Counted from the first letter of the stretch, positions 8,892 to 19,598 are shown. The stretch: DNA of 64,000 bases from Paramicrobacterium chengjingii (GCF_011751765.2 NZ_CP061169.1:930001-994000); one strand, 5' to 3'. Notes: generated by a model not told the origin, from the letters alone. A program made the numbers and translations.

Positions 8892-10022
8892 GTGACTGAT
8901 CTCGATGAGGACTATTCGCTCGGCCGCGTTAACCTTCGCGACGTGCCCAAGGTGTCGCTTCACGACCACCTCGACGGCGGGCTGCGCCCCGCCACCATCC
9001 TCGACCTCGCTGACGACGAAGGTGTCAGCGTGCCCGAGACGGATGCCGATGACCTGGCCGACTGGTTTGTGTCACAGTGCAACGCAGGCAATCTCGTCGA
9101 CTACCTCTCAACGTTCGACCTCACAACGTCTGTGATGCAGACCGAGAATGCCCTTGAGCGCATTGCCCGGGAGTTCGTGCACGACCTCGCCGACGACGGC
9201 GTCGTCTACGGAGAAGTGCGGTGGGCACCCGAGCAGCACCTCGAGCGGGGTCTCAGCCTCGATGCGGCAGTTGAAGCGGTGCAGGCGGGGCTTGAAGCGG
9301 GCGTTGCGGACATTGAGCGCGCCGGTCGCAGCATCCGAGTCGGTCAACTTGTCACCGCAATGCGGCACGCCGATCGCGGGCTCGAGATCGCCCAGCTCGC
9401 CGTGCGTCACCGCGACAACGGCGTTGTCGGATTCGACATCGCCGGCGCTGAAGCAGGTTTTCTTCCGAGCCGACACCGTCTCGCGTTCGATTACCTTGCG
9501 CAGAACTACCTGCCGGTCACCGTGCACGCGGGCGAGGCCGACGGGCTGCAGTCCATTGAGAGCGCCCTCGTCGACGGGCGCGCGCTGAGGCTGGGGCACG
9601 GCGTGCGCCTTGCCGAAGACATTTCGACGGTGCGCAGCGACGACGAGAACACCTTCGTCTCGCTTGGCCGACTGGCTGAGTGGGTGAAAGATCGCGAGGT
9701 CGCACTCGAGCTCAGCCCATCGTCGAACCTGCAGACCGGAGCGATCGACGCGTGGGGCACCGAGATCGCTGATCATCCGTTTGACGTGCTGTACCAGCTG
9801 GGCTTCTGCGTCACTGTGAACCCCGACAACCGTACGCAGTCAGGCACGACGCTGACGCGTGAACTCGCGCTGCTCGCCGACGCATTCTCGTACGACCTCG
9901 CCGACATCGAGACGTTCCAGCTCAATGCCGCGCAGTCTGCGTTTTTGCCCTTGGAAGACCGGGAAGACCTCGTCGACGTCATCAGTCAGGGCTTTGAAGA
10001 CGCCGAGAGTTACGGCGCCTGA
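8892..10022 (+). CDS. add: Adenosine deaminase
   Basis: A 376-residue amidohydrolase that starts with GTG at 8892. Zinc and substrate motifs are all visible: HDHLDGG (His24, His26), VHAGEADG, LGHGVRL, ELSPSSNLQTGAI and VTVNPDNRTQSGT (an Asn-Pro-Asp-Asn version of the usual metal-site loop). It converts adenosine and deoxyadenosine to the inosine forms. The inosine made would be the substrate of the purine nucleoside phosphorylase encoded at 18765-19598, and ribose-1-phosphate would feed the phospho-sugar mutase next to it. The PTS EIIA gene starts 104 bp downstream in the same direction. Confidence 0.95.
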   Translation: MTDLDEDYSLGRVNLRDVPKVSLHDHLDGGLRPATILDLADDEGVSVPETDADDLADWFVSQCNAGNLVDYLSTFDLTTSVMQTENALERIAREFVHDLADDGVVYGEVRWAPEQHLERGLSLDAAVEAVQAGLEAGVADIERAGRSIRVGQLVTAMRHADRGLEIAQLAVRHRDNGVVGFDIAGAEAGFLPSRHRLAFDYLAQNYLPVTVHAGEADGLQSIESALVDGRALRLGHGVRLAEDISTVRSDDENTFVSLGRLAEWVKDREVALELSPSSNLQTGAIDAWGTEIADHPFDVLYQLGFCVTVNPDNRTQSGTTLTRELALLADAFSYDLADIETFQLNAAQSAFLPLEDREDLVDVISQGFEDAESYGA

Positions 10023-10126
10023 CCCAGTCATCGAAGCGACTCGCCTAAAATGGAGGGCGTTGGGCGCGCTCATCCGATCTCCGGGTGCGAGCGTCACATG
10101 CCCACACTGAGCTTCTGAGAGTGCCG

Positions 10127-10585
10127 ATGTCGTTGCCACCGCTTCCCGATTCCGCCCTGAACATTGGTGCGCGGGCGCGCGACTGGAAGCAGGCTGTGAT
10201 GCTTGCAGGAAGGGCCCTCGAAGCCAGCGGCGCCGTCACCGCCGAGTACGCGAAGCGAATGGTGCGCGTCGTTGAGGAGTTCGGCGCATACATCGTGATC
10301 GCACCGGGGCTCGCACTCGCACACGCTCGTCCGGGCCCAGACGTGCACGCCGAGGGGCTCTCGGTCGTGACGCTCGCTGACCCGGTTCCGTTTGGGCATC
10401 CGCACAACGACCCGGTTTCTGTCGTGATCGGACTTGCCGTGTGCACGCCCGAGGAGCACGTCGCCGGTGTTGCAGCCCTCGCGAACGCCTTCAACGACGC
10501 GTCGACGATCGATGCGCTTGCTGCTGCGTCGACGCCAGACGAGGTGCGGCGCATTCTCGGCATCTCCGAGCAGGTGACGTCATGA
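10127..10585 (+). CDS. PTS EIIA component, mannitol/fructose/ascorbate type
   Basis: A 152-residue EIIA protein of the fructose/mannitol/ascorbate class. The phospho-accepting His66 lies in LALAHARPGPDVH; the C-terminal half (VVIGLAVCTPEEHVAGVAALANAF) is typical. The ATG at 10127 is taken as start, although a GTG two codons upstream is possible. Together with EIIB it would pass phosphate from HPr to a membrane EIIC, but no EIIC is encoded in this window. The stop codon overlaps the EIIB start (ATGA), so the two are translationally coupled. Confidence 0.9.
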   Translation: MSLPPLPDSALNIGARARDWKQAVMLAGRALEASGAVTAEYAKRMVRVVEEFGAYIVIAPGLALAHARPGPDVHAEGLSVVTLADPVPFGHPHNDPVSVVIGLAVCTPEEHVAGVAALANAFNDASTIDALAAASTPDEVRRILGISEQVTS

Positions 10586-10857
10586 AGCGCATCGTCACGT
10601 TGTGCGGCGTCGGCATCGGCACCGCCGGCATTCTGAAGGTGAACGCCGAGCGAGTGCTCACACGCCTCGGCATCGATGCGACCGTGACCGCGACCGACGT
10701 CGCCCACGTGCAAGAAGATGCCGCCGACGCCCAGGTGATCTTGACGTCACCGGAGCTTGTGAAGCATATTGGCCCCACGTTCGCCGACGTCGTCGAGGTC
10801 AACAGTTACGTCGACCTCGACGAAATCGAGCGCAAGCTCGACGCGGCGCTGGGCTAA
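10582..10857 (+). CDS. PTS EIIB component, lactose/ascorbate type
   Basis: A 91-residue protein with the phospho-cysteine loop LCGVGIGTAGIL at the N-terminus (Cys8). This is the P-loop-like CGxGxG(T/S) signature of small EIIB domains such as UlaB. It starts inside the EIIA stop codon. Without an EIIC partner here, it may serve a permease encoded elsewhere or a phosphorylation-based regulatory role. The 185 bp that follow to the convergent MFS gene show no strong terminator. Confidence 0.9.
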   Translation: MKRIVTLCGVGIGTAGILKVNAERVLTRLGIDATVTATDVAHVQEDAADAQVILTSPELVKHIGPTFADVVEVNSYVDLDEIERKLDAALG

Positions 10858-11042
10858 GTTTTCCTCGCTGGCGTTCGACGACCAGCCGGGAAGACGTCAA
10901 ACCGGTTGCAATGAGGTGTTCTCGGAGCGAACAGGCGGCGGAGGCGCACGTGAGGGGTCAGCTCGTTCGACGTGGAGAAACGGTCACAGCTTCACGCTGA
11001 GCCCCCGCCGGTCAGACACGTCAGACGACGAGTCACCTGGAG

Positions 11043-12404
11043 TTATCGTGCACTGTCGCGGTTTCGCGTGCGGAGGTCCTCCTCAATCTGCTCGAGTGTT
11101 AGTCCTTTGCTCTCTCGGACGAAGAAACGTACGAAGACGAACGCTGCAATTCCGATGATGGCGAAAACGAAGAACGGCAGTCCTGTCCCGCCCGCAAGGA
11201 GCATCGGAAAGACCGCGGAAAGAACGAACGTGGAAGCGAAATTGAACACCTCGGCAAGGCCCAATGCGGTGCCTCGGACAGTGAGCGGTAGGATCTCGGA
11301 CTGCACGACACGAGTCACCGTTCCCCATGTCAGGGAGTACGTGGCTTTGAACACGACTAGGCAGAGAACGGCCAGGTACCCAGTGAGGCCGGCAGTGAGG
11401 CCGAAGGTGATTGAGATGATGGCCATGACGAGCATACTTCCGCCCATCACAAGGGACCCCCGTGTGAGCAGCTTCTTACGTCCGACAACGTCGACAATGC
11501 GAAAAGCAATGACGGTGAAGATGATCGACACGACACCGAATCCGATTGTGTTCAGCAATGCGACTTGATCACTGAATCCGATCGCACTGAGGATTGTCGG
11601 GGCATAGAAGACGATGGTGTTGATGCCGAGAAGCTGAGCGAAGATCGCAAGTAGAACTGCCACGATGACAGCGGGGCGGACCCACGGCTGGATGAGATCG
11701 CGCCAAGACCCCTTGCTGGCCGCAAGAGTGCGATGAATCTCCGCTACCGACGCATCGACCGAATCGGCAGGTATCCGCATCGCTAGGATCGTTCGAGCTT
11801 CATCTTCGCGCCCGTGTTTTACGAGCCAGCGGGGACTCTCGGGAAGGAAAACAACTCCAACAAGAAGTGCGAGAGCGGGAACTATGGCCACCCCGATCAT
11901 CCAGCGCCAATCACCCGTTGGGGAGAAAAGATAGTTCACGATATACGCAAGCAGAATCCCAGAGGCAATCATCAACTGCGTGAGTGTTCCGACTCGACCC
12001 CTGATCGCGGCAGGTGCCAATTCCGCCAGGTAGATCGGTATTGAAACCGCGACAATTCCGATTCCAAGACCAAGCACAAGACGGGCGAGAATGAGAATTG
12101 CCGGGTTCGGAGCCAGCGAAGCCGCAACGATACCGAGGCTGAATACAACTGCGGCAAGGAGAATGAGTCGTTTGCGACCGAGCTTGTCTGCGAGCGCGCC
12201 GGAGAGCAGCGAGCCCGCGCCGGCGCCGAGTGTTATCGACGCGGTGACCAGCCCGACAAGGCCAGGATCGAGATCGAAGTCTTTCTTAATGAATAGCATG
12301 GCACCGGCAATGACGCCGTTGTCGTATCCCCAGAGGAGAGCGCCGAGGGCACCGAAAAAATACACTACGCCAGCGGAACGACGAGACTTTTTGATGGAGG
12401 TCAT
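11043..12404 (-). CDS. MFS sugar porter (XylE/GalP-like)
   Basis: A 453-residue polytopic protein with about twelve membrane segments. The start MTSIKKSRRSAGVVYFFGAL is followed by the sugar-porter motif GYDNGVIAGAML. The inter-helix loops carry DKLGRKRL (after helix 2) and VGRKKLL (after helix 8), and ESPRWL sits in the central loop. These are the family's defining signatures, so it probably imports a mono- or disaccharide by proton symport. AAAGGAG precedes the ATG. It is the third gene of a leftward unit behind two sulfatases, so its substrate is probably the desulfated sugar. Confidence 0.93.
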   Translation of the reverse strand: MTSIKKSRRSAGVVYFFGALGALLWGYDNGVIAGAMLFIKKDFDLDPGLVGLVTASITLGAGAGSLLSGALADKLGRKRLILLAAVVFSLGIVAASLAPNPAILILARLVLGLGIGIVAVSIPIYLAELAPAAIRGRVGTLTQLMIASGILLAYIVNYLFSPTGDWRWMIGVAIVPALALLVGVVFLPESPRWLVKHGREDEARTILAMRIPADSVDASVAEIHRTLAASKGSWRDLIQPWVRPAVIVAVLLAIFAQLLGINTIVFYAPTILSAIGFSDQVALLNTIGFGVVSIIFTVIAFRIVDVVGRKKLLTRGSLVMGGSMLVMAIISITFGLTAGLTGYLAVLCLVVFKATYSLTWGTVTRVVQSEILPLTVRGTALGLAEVFNFASTFVLSAVFPMLLAGGTGLPFFVFAIIGIAAFVFVRFFVRESKGLTLEQIEEDLRTRNRDSAR

Positions 12405-12482
12405 AAGACCAACTCCTTTGTTGGAAGGACGAGTGTTACCAGCAGGCGAGCCAGTAACGAGTGCAAAAGGGGGAGATAACTC

Positions 12483-13910
<1,428 letters not shown>

Positions 13911-13985
13911 GATTGGCTCCATTTCTTCAGAGTGAAAACTCGATTTGTGCAATGAAGCTTGCGTCTCATTGCCCCTGCTTCACGA

Positions 13986-14005
13986 CAGGACACCCCCATG
14001 TCCTG
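13986..14005. other. Hairpin in the gap between the two sulfatase genes
   Basis: A perfect 7-bp inverted repeat, CAGGACA (13986-13992) and TGTCCTG (13999-14005), with a six-base loop, lies 76 bp upstream of the downstream sulfatase start. No T-tract follows on either strand. It could be an operator, a processing site or an attenuator. Confidence 0.4.
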
Positions 14006-14112
14006 AGTGATTTCCGGTTCCCGACCGCTCGTCGGTGCTAAGAGTTCTTGATCGCAGGGTGTCTGGCGTACACGGTGACGTTGAGCAATCACTGCTCTCT
14101 TTTTCCTGGTCT

Positions 14113-14147
14113 GGACGCAGCGTCCGACCTGTCTCGACGCGACAGGT
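14113..14147. terminator. Two adjacent hairpins just downstream of the upstream sulfatase gene
   Basis: GGACGC/GCGTCC (14113-14125) adjoins ACCTGTC/GACAGGT (14127-14147, seven-base loop). Both arms are perfect. They begin 37 bp past the stop of the sulfatase at 14184-15794, so partial termination or mRNA 3'-end protection is plausible. No U-run follows on the transcribed strand. Confidence 0.4.
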
Positions 14148-14183
14148 AGGGAGCTACATACGGTTGTGTATGGCATCGAGAGT

Positions 14184-15794
14184 TCACCATTCGGATGACG
14201 AGTCGAGTGCGGGCTCCAGACGAGGAGTATAGGCAAGGTGGGGCTCGATTTTTTCCCACGGAACGACTCCGTTAGCGTCGGCCCATTCCTGCCAGAGAGC
14301 AGCCATCTGGGCGACTTGTTCGGGAAAATCGCTGGCTCTATCGTGTTCTTCTGTTCGGTCTTTCCTCATGTCATAGAGTGCCCAATCACCGAAGCCGGAC
14401 CGAATGAGCTTCCACGGTCCGACTCGCACCGCGCAGTTTCCAAGGTGCTCCCAGAACAAAGGAGCGTCGTGGCTGGTCGTCTCGGCTCGCCAGGAGCTGA
14501 GCATGCTCTGTCCTGGACCGTCGTGCGGCGGAAGTCCTGTTGCATCGATCAACGTAGGAACGATGTCGGTGAGTTGAAAAGGCTCGGCGACGATCCGTGG
14601 TGAGTTTCCCAATCCGGCGGGCCATGATGCTATCAACGGTGTCGAGATACCGCCCTCATGCACCCACTCCTTGTACAGCCGGAACGGGGCATTGGAGACG
14701 TTTGCCCAGGCTGTCCCGTACGTCGAATAGGTATCCTCGCCACCCGGGCTAACCTGAGGGGAATTGCCGATGCTGATCGGTTTGCCCGCCCGTGTTCGAG
14801 ATGGTTGACGAGTGGCAAAGTTTGTTGCCCCGGGCGGCGGCATTGGCTCGGCCGACGCGCCGTTGTCGGAGAGGAAGAGGACCAGGGTATTCTCGGCATC
14901 ATCGCCGAGCGCGTCGAGAACGGTGGCTATTCCGGCATCCATTCTGGTGACCTGGGCCGCGTAGGTGGCCATACGGCGGACGTTCCAGCCCTTATGGGGA
15001 GTCTCACTCCACCCTGGCTGGCTCGAATCGCGCCGGCTGAGGGGCATGTTCGACGGAAGCAGGCCCTCCTGAATGAGCCGATCGAGGCGCTGTTCTCTCA
15101 GGTCATCCCATCCCGACCGATATGTGTCTAGATATGCGTCTATCTCAGCTTCGGGCGCATGCAAAGGCCAATGCGGTGCGGTATACGCGAGGTACAGAAA
15201 AAAGGGGGAACGGCGTGCACGAGATCGGGAGACGAAGTCGGCAGCGTGGTCGCTTATCGCGTCTGTGAGGTAGAAGTCGGGATCAGTGACGCGTACGCGT
15301 TCTTCGTTGTGATGCAGGCCCTGTGGGTTGAAGTAGCTATCGGCGCCAGCAAGGATTCCGTAAAAGTCATCGAATCCGCGGCGCGTGGGCCACGTGATAT
15401 TGGGTGTGCTGACGTCATGGGAAAGATGCCACTTCCCAGCAAGTGCCGTCTCGTATCCGCTCTGCTTGAACAGCTCGGCAATGGTCGCAACGTCAGTTCG
15501 AAGTGAACCGGGGTACCCGTGGGGCCGATCGTCGTCAGTGAGTATCCCGATCCCCGTGCGATGGGGATGCTGCCCGGTGAGAAGGCTTGCTCGCGACGGG
15601 CTGCATCGTGCCGTGTTGTAGAACGATGTCATCCGAACGCCCTGATGGGCGAGCTTATCTAAGGTCGGAGTGCGTATCTCCCCGCCGAAGCAGCCAAGAT
15701 CCGAGTATCCCAAGTCGTCTGCAAGGATCACGATGACATTTGGGGAAGAGTCTGCTCTCGCACCGTGAGTGGGCTCCAAGCGTTCAGAAATCAT
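14184..15794 (-). CDS. Type I (formylglycine) sulfatase, arylsulfatase-like
   Basis: A 536-residue sulfatase starting MISERLEPTHGARADSSPNV. An AGGA sequence lies nine bases before this ATG; TTG and GTG codons just upstream are poorer choices. The metal site is Asp26-Asp27 (LADDLGYSDLGCFGG). Cys64 in CSPSRASLLTGQHPHRTG is the formylglycine site, and LFLSDNGASAE supplies more metal ligands. The sequence is of the larger arylsulfatase A-like kind and clearly different from its neighbour, so the two probably attack different sulfate esters. No signal peptide was seen. It is the first gene of the leftward unit, divergent from a ROK regulator with a palindromic operator between them. Confidence 0.93.
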   Translation of the reverse strand: MISERLEPTHGARADSSPNVIVILADDLGYSDLGCFGGEIRTPTLDKLAHQGVRMTSFYNTARCSPSRASLLTGQHPHRTGIGILTDDDRPHGYPGSLRTDVATIAELFKQSGYETALAGKWHLSHDVSTPNITWPTRRGFDDFYGILAGADSYFNPQGLHHNEERVRVTDPDFYLTDAISDHAADFVSRSRARRSPFFLYLAYTAPHWPLHAPEAEIDAYLDTYRSGWDDLREQRLDRLIQEGLLPSNMPLSRRDSSQPGWSETPHKGWNVRRMATYAAQVTRMDAGIATVLDALGDDAENTLVLFLSDNGASAEPMPPPGATNFATRQPSRTRAGKPISIGNSPQVSPGGEDTYSTYGTAWANVSNAPFRLYKEWVHEGGISTPLIASWPAGLGNSPRIVAEPFQLTDIVPTLIDATGLPPHDGPGQSMLSSWRAETTSHDAPLFWEHLGNCAVRVGPWKLIRSGFGDWALYDMRKDRTEEHDRASDFPEQVAQMAALWQEWADANGVVPWEKIEPHLAYTPRLEPALDSSSEW

Positions 15795-15809
15795 CGGCAC
15801 CAATCCTGT

Positions 15810-15823
15810 ACTAATTAATTAGT
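15810..15823. promoter_or_regulatory. Palindromic operator in the sulfatase/ROK divergent promoter
   Basis: ACTAATTAATTAGT is a perfect 14-bp AT-rich palindrome in the 91-bp gap between the divergent sulfatase and ROK start codons. A further half-site CTAGTTAG follows at 15824-15831. ROK regulators typically bind such AT-rich dyads and leave when a sugar binds. It lies 16 bp upstream of the sulfatase ATG. Confidence 0.6.
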
Positions 15824-15885
15824 CTAGTTAGGAAAATAACAAGGAAGCGAGTATCCGTCAATCCTGAGACGCGAGAGGATGGAGT

Positions 15886-17055
15886 ATGAGCACTTTCGGA
15901 TTTCCTGCACTCATGGCTAACGACCACCGGGTGCTGCGGTTGTTGCGCGACAACGGTCCGCAGTCGAGGGCGGCACTTTCTGTCGCTACAGGTTTGTCCC
16001 CGACAACGATCACAAAGATCGTGGCTCCTCTTCTTGACTTCGGTCTCCTGACCGAGGATTCAGCCGACACTCCTGCTCGAGTGGGCCGGCCAGCGACGAA
16101 ACTCAGGCTTAATCCGAGCGCAATTGCGGTGGTTGGCGCGCATATCGGCGTCGGAGAGGTCACAGTGGGAATCGCTGATGGTGCAGCGAACATGAGGCTC
16201 CAAAGGTCGATTCGATTCGATGTTTCGTCTTCTCCTTCTGAGGTACTTGAACTGCTCGCCGATGCGATTGACGCCGAACTGCGTGTTTGGCATGGCCCAG
16301 CAGTAATCGGTGTGGGAGTCGCGGTGCCTGGTTCGGCCGATATTCGTCATCGAACCAATGTTCTTTCCATCAACCTTGATTGGCACGACGTGCCTATTGC
16401 CGACCACCTGGAATTGCGACTTCGATTGCCTGTCGTGGTTGAACACAACGTGCGTGCGATGGCTCTTGCTGACCAACGGTACGGTCGACCGAGTGAGCTC
16501 AACCTCGCGTACGTTTACGCGCAGACCGGGACTGGGCTGGGAATGGTTCTGAACGGCGAACCGTTTTATAGCGGAGCGCACGGAGTGAGCTCACTTGGTC
16601 ATCTGCGAGTAGACCCGAGCGGAAGAACCTGCTCCTGTGGCTCGCGTGGATGCGTCGAGACTGTCGTCTCCGACGCCTTTTTGCAGGAGGCAGTGGGCGC
16701 TTCTGACGGACCAGACGTGGGATCGTCTCTACTGCACGTCCTCGAGGATCGCGCGCGCGACGGCGACCTGTCGGCAAGGTCAGCGTTGACCGAGCTCGTG
16801 GAGTACCTAGGTCTTGGCTTGGCGAGCGTCATCAACCTCATGGGACCGCGAACAATCGTCATGGGCGGATTCTTGGCTGAGGCGTCGTCGTCTTTCCTGT
16901 CTGAGCTAGCTGCCAATGTCGATAGTGAGATATTTCCTCTGCTCATTGACAGCTATACATTTGCGCTGCCGACGTTCAGAGACTCTGAAGGGGGGAGCGC
17001 CGGATCCGCGACTGCCTTGGAGTATCTCTTATTTACACCAAAGCGAGCAACGTGA
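15886..17055 (+). CDS. ROK-family transcriptional regulator
   Basis: A 389-residue regulator with an N-terminal winged helix (about residues 10-60, SRAALSVATGLSPTTITKIV). The ROK sugar-kinase-like domain follows. The zinc motif is CSCGSRGCVE with Cys249, Cys251 and Cys256, plus an upstream His in LGHLRVD. AGAGGA lies six bases before the ATG. ROK repressors respond to sugars or sugar phosphates. Given the divergent sulfatase-porter genes and the palindrome in between, it most likely controls them and itself. Confidence 0.92.
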   Translation: MSTFGFPALMANDHRVLRLLRDNGPQSRAALSVATGLSPTTITKIVAPLLDFGLLTEDSADTPARVGRPATKLRLNPSAIAVVGAHIGVGEVTVGIADGAANMRLQRSIRFDVSSSPSEVLELLADAIDAELRVWHGPAVIGVGVAVPGSADIRHRTNVLSINLDWHDVPIADHLELRLRLPVVVEHNVRAMALADQRYGRPSELNLAYVYAQTGTGLGMVLNGEPFYSGAHGVSSLGHLRVDPSGRTCSCGSRGCVETVVSDAFLQEAVGASDGPDVGSSLLHVLEDRARDGDLSARSALTELVEYLGLGLASVINLMGPRTIVMGGFLAEASSSFLSELAANVDSEIFPLLIDSYTFALPTFRDSEGGSAGSATALEYLLFTPKRAT

Positions 17056-17076
17056 GGCCGCGCGCTCACAGCGAAG

Positions 17077-18765
17077 TCAGCGCTCGGCGATTCGCTTCGA
17101 GAACGCGTCAAGATCGTCGCGGATGCTGGTGAGCACACCTCGTGCGTGCTCAGCCTGCTCGGCGGGGGCAGCGACGTCGATGTAGTACTTGAGCTTCGGT
17201 TCGGTTCCGCTCGGGCGTGCCATCACGCGCGAACCGTCGTCGAGGGAGAAGCGCAGCGCGTCGGTCGGAGGGAGATCGCCCGAGCAATCGAGCAGGTCGT
17301 CGACACTCGAAATCGAGACGCCACCGATCGTCGACGGTGCGTTCTCGCGCAGTTCGGACATGATCGCCGAGATGAGCGAGAGATCGGTGACGCGCACAGA
17401 CAGCTGGTCGCTCGCGAAGAAGCCGAACGTCTCAGTGAAGCCATCGAGCATCTGCGCGACGCTCACATCCTCTGCCTTTCCTTCGGCAGCCATGGCGAGA
17501 AAAGCGACGCCGGCAGAGATGCCGTCTTTGTCTTTGACAGCATCCGGATTCACAAGGTACCCGATGGCCTCCTCATACCCGAACACGAGACCGGGAACGC
17601 GTGAAACCCACTTGAATCCCGTGAGCGTCTCGACGAAGTTCAGCCCGTATTTCTTTGCCACCGCACCCAACGCGGGCGACGACACGATCGTGCACGCGAG
17701 TGCAGCGTCGTCGAGGTTGGAGGCCGCCGCCTTGCGGGCAGCATCCCAGCCGAGAAGCCACCCCACCTCGTTGCCGGTGAGCTGACGGTACCCCTCAGCA
17801 CTCTCTACGTCGGGAATCGCGATCGACAAGCGGTCGGCATCGGGATCGTTGGCAATGATGAGCTCTGCACCGACCTCGCGGGCGAGCGCAAACGAGAGGT
17901 CGAGTGCGCCGGGTTCCTCCGGGTTGGGGAACGACACCGTCGGAAAGTCAGCGTCGGGCTCCTGCTGCTCGGGAACCGACGCGATTCCGGAGTAGCCGGC
18001 CGCCTCGATGACGCTCGAGAACGTGCGCCAGCCTACGCCGTGCATCGCCGTATAGACGACGCTGAGCTTCTCTGCGCCGCGGGGGAGTAGGGCAGCCGTT
18101 GCCGCCACATACGCATCGACGACGGACTCGTCTGCCGTTTCGAACTCCGCGTTGCGGGGCAGCTCGAGAACGTTCTCTTCGCGGGCGACGCGTTCGATCT
18201 GCTCTGCGATCTCGCCATCCACGGGCGGCACGATCTGCGATCCGTCGTCGTCACCGCCGAGATACACCTTGTAGCCGTTGTCTTGAGGTGGGTTGTGACT
18301 CGCCGTCACCATCACGCCGGCGGATGCCCCGAGGTGGCGCACGGCGAAGGCGAGAACGGGCGTGGGCAGAAGCCGCGGCAGAAGAATGGCACGAACACCA
18401 GCGCCCGCCATGAGCTCCGCAGTATCGCGAGCGAAGACATCGGAGTTTGTGCGACCGTCGTAGCCGATCACAACGGTGGGGGATGCCTCGCGGGATCGCA
18501 GGAACGCTGCGAGTCCGACGGCGGCTTGTGAAACGAGAACGCGGTTCATGCGAGCCGATCCGGCCCCGATGCGGCCGCGAAGCCCTGCTGTGCCGAAGGA
18601 GAGCCGGGAATCGAAACGGGAGTGAAGCTCGTCGAGGGCGATCTCGCTTCCCGCGTCAGCATCCCGAACCAACGTGTCGAGTTCGACGCGCGTGATCTCG
18701 TCTGGATCTTGGGCAAGCCACGCCTTGGCCGTGTCGATGATGGGGTCGTGTGCGTTCTCAGCCAT
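17077..18765 (-). CDS. Phospho-sugar mutase (phosphopentomutase/phosphomannomutase type)
   Basis: A 562-residue alpha-D-phosphohexomutase. All four signatures are present: TASHNPPQDNGYKVY with phospho-Ser156, metal loop NDPDADRLSIAI, sugar loop GYEEAIGYLV and phosphate loop RPSGTEPKLKYY. This length class (about 560) includes phosphoglucomutase-2/phosphopentomutase proteins. The start codon shares one base with the stop of the purine nucleoside phosphorylase gene, giving tight coupling. A role converting ribose-1-phosphate to ribose-5-phosphate is therefore likely (inference). Confidence 0.93.
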   Translation of the reverse strand: MAENAHDPIIDTAKAWLAQDPDEITRVELDTLVRDADAGSEIALDELHSRFDSRLSFGTAGLRGRIGAGSARMNRVLVSQAAVGLAAFLRSREASPTVVIGYDGRTNSDVFARDTAELMAGAGVRAILLPRLLPTPVLAFAVRHLGASAGVMVTASHNPPQDNGYKVYLGGDDDGSQIVPPVDGEIAEQIERVAREENVLELPRNAEFETADESVVDAYVAATAALLPRGAEKLSVVYTAMHGVGWRTFSSVIEAAGYSGIASVPEQQEPDADFPTVSFPNPEEPGALDLSFALAREVGAELIIANDPDADRLSIAIPDVESAEGYRQLTGNEVGWLLGWDAARKAAASNLDDAALACTIVSSPALGAVAKKYGLNFVETLTGFKWVSRVPGLVFGYEEAIGYLVNPDAVKDKDGISAGVAFLAMAAEGKAEDVSVAQMLDGFTETFGFFASDQLSVRVTDLSLISAIMSELRENAPSTIGGVSISSVDDLLDCSGDLPPTDALRFSLDDGSRVMARPSGTEPKLKYYIDVAAPAEQAEHARGVLTSIRDDLDAFSKRIAER

Positions 18766-19598
18766 TACAGCTCCGTGACGATTCGTGCAAGAAGGGAGCT
18801 GATCGCAGCCTCTGCGGCGCGACCGGCTTCGATCACCTCTTCATGGCTCAAAGGCGTTGCCTGAATGCCGGCGGCGAGGTTCGTGATGAGCGACATGCCC
18901 AGCACTTCCATTCCAGCCTGGCGGGCGGCGATGGCCTCGAGGGCCGTCGACATTCCGAGGATGTGTCCGCCGAGCGTCTTCGCCATCTGCACCTCGGCCG
19001 GTGTCTCATAGTGCGGGCCGCGGAACTGGCAGTAAACGCCTTCGTCGAGTGACGGATCGACGCTGTGGGCGATGTCGCGCAGACGTTTCGCATAGAGGTC
19101 TGTCAGGTCGACGAAGGTCGCGCCCTCGAGCGGGGAGTCTGACGTGAGGTTGATGTGGTCGTTGATCAGCACGGGGGTCCCGGGCGTCCAATGCTTCTTG
19201 ATGCCGCCTGCGCCATTGGTGAGGATCATCGTCTTGGCGCCCGCGGCGGCGGCCGTGCGCACCGAATGGACGACGCGGCGAACGCCGTGTCCTTCGTAAT
19301 AGTGCGTGCGAGCACCGATCACCAGAGCTCGTTTGCCACTCAGCAGCAGAATGGAGCGGATCGTGCCCACGTGTCCGTCGAGCGCTGGCTTCGAGAATCC
19401 GGTGATCTCTGTCGCGGGCACCGTCGCCGTCGTCTCTCCGATGAGATCGGCGGCCTTGCCCCAGCCGGAGCCGAGCGTGAGCGCAATGTCGTGGTGATCG
19501 ACGCCCGTGGTTCTGGCGATATCGTCCGCGGCGAGCTGTGCGACCTCGAACGGGTCAGCTGTGGCAGCATCCAGCGGGTTTGTGTGCATCTCTGGCAT
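18765..19598 (-). CDS. Purine nucleoside phosphorylase
   Basis: A 277-residue PNP of the trimeric type. Visible motifs are LTLGSGWG (phosphate site), LINDHINLTSDSPLEG, FRGPHYETPAEVQMAK and EVLGMSLITNLAAGI. It splits inosine or guanosine with phosphate to the base and (deoxy)ribose-1-phosphate. It is the first gene of a two-gene operon with the phospho-sugar mutase. It is divergent from lpdA with 36 bp between the start codons, so their promoters must overlap. Confidence 0.95.
   Translation of the reverse strand: MPEMHTNPLDAATADPFEVAQLAADDIARTTGVDHHDIALTLGSGWGKAADLIGETTATVPATEITGFSKPALDGHVGTIRSILLLSGKRALVIGARTHYYEGHGVRRVVHSVRTAAAAGAKTMILTNGAGGIKKHWTPGTPVLINDHINLTSDSPLEGATFVDLTDLYAKRLRDIAHSVDPSLDEGVYCQFRGPHYETPAEVQMAKTLGGHILGMSTALEAIAARQAGMEVLGMSLITNLAAGIQATPLSHEEVIEAGRAAEAAISSLLARIVTEL

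Noticed and set aside
9108..9776. A 222-codon minus-strand frame inside the adenosine deaminase gene
   Set aside because: It is antisense to a gene with all catalytic motifs present and has no domain of its own.
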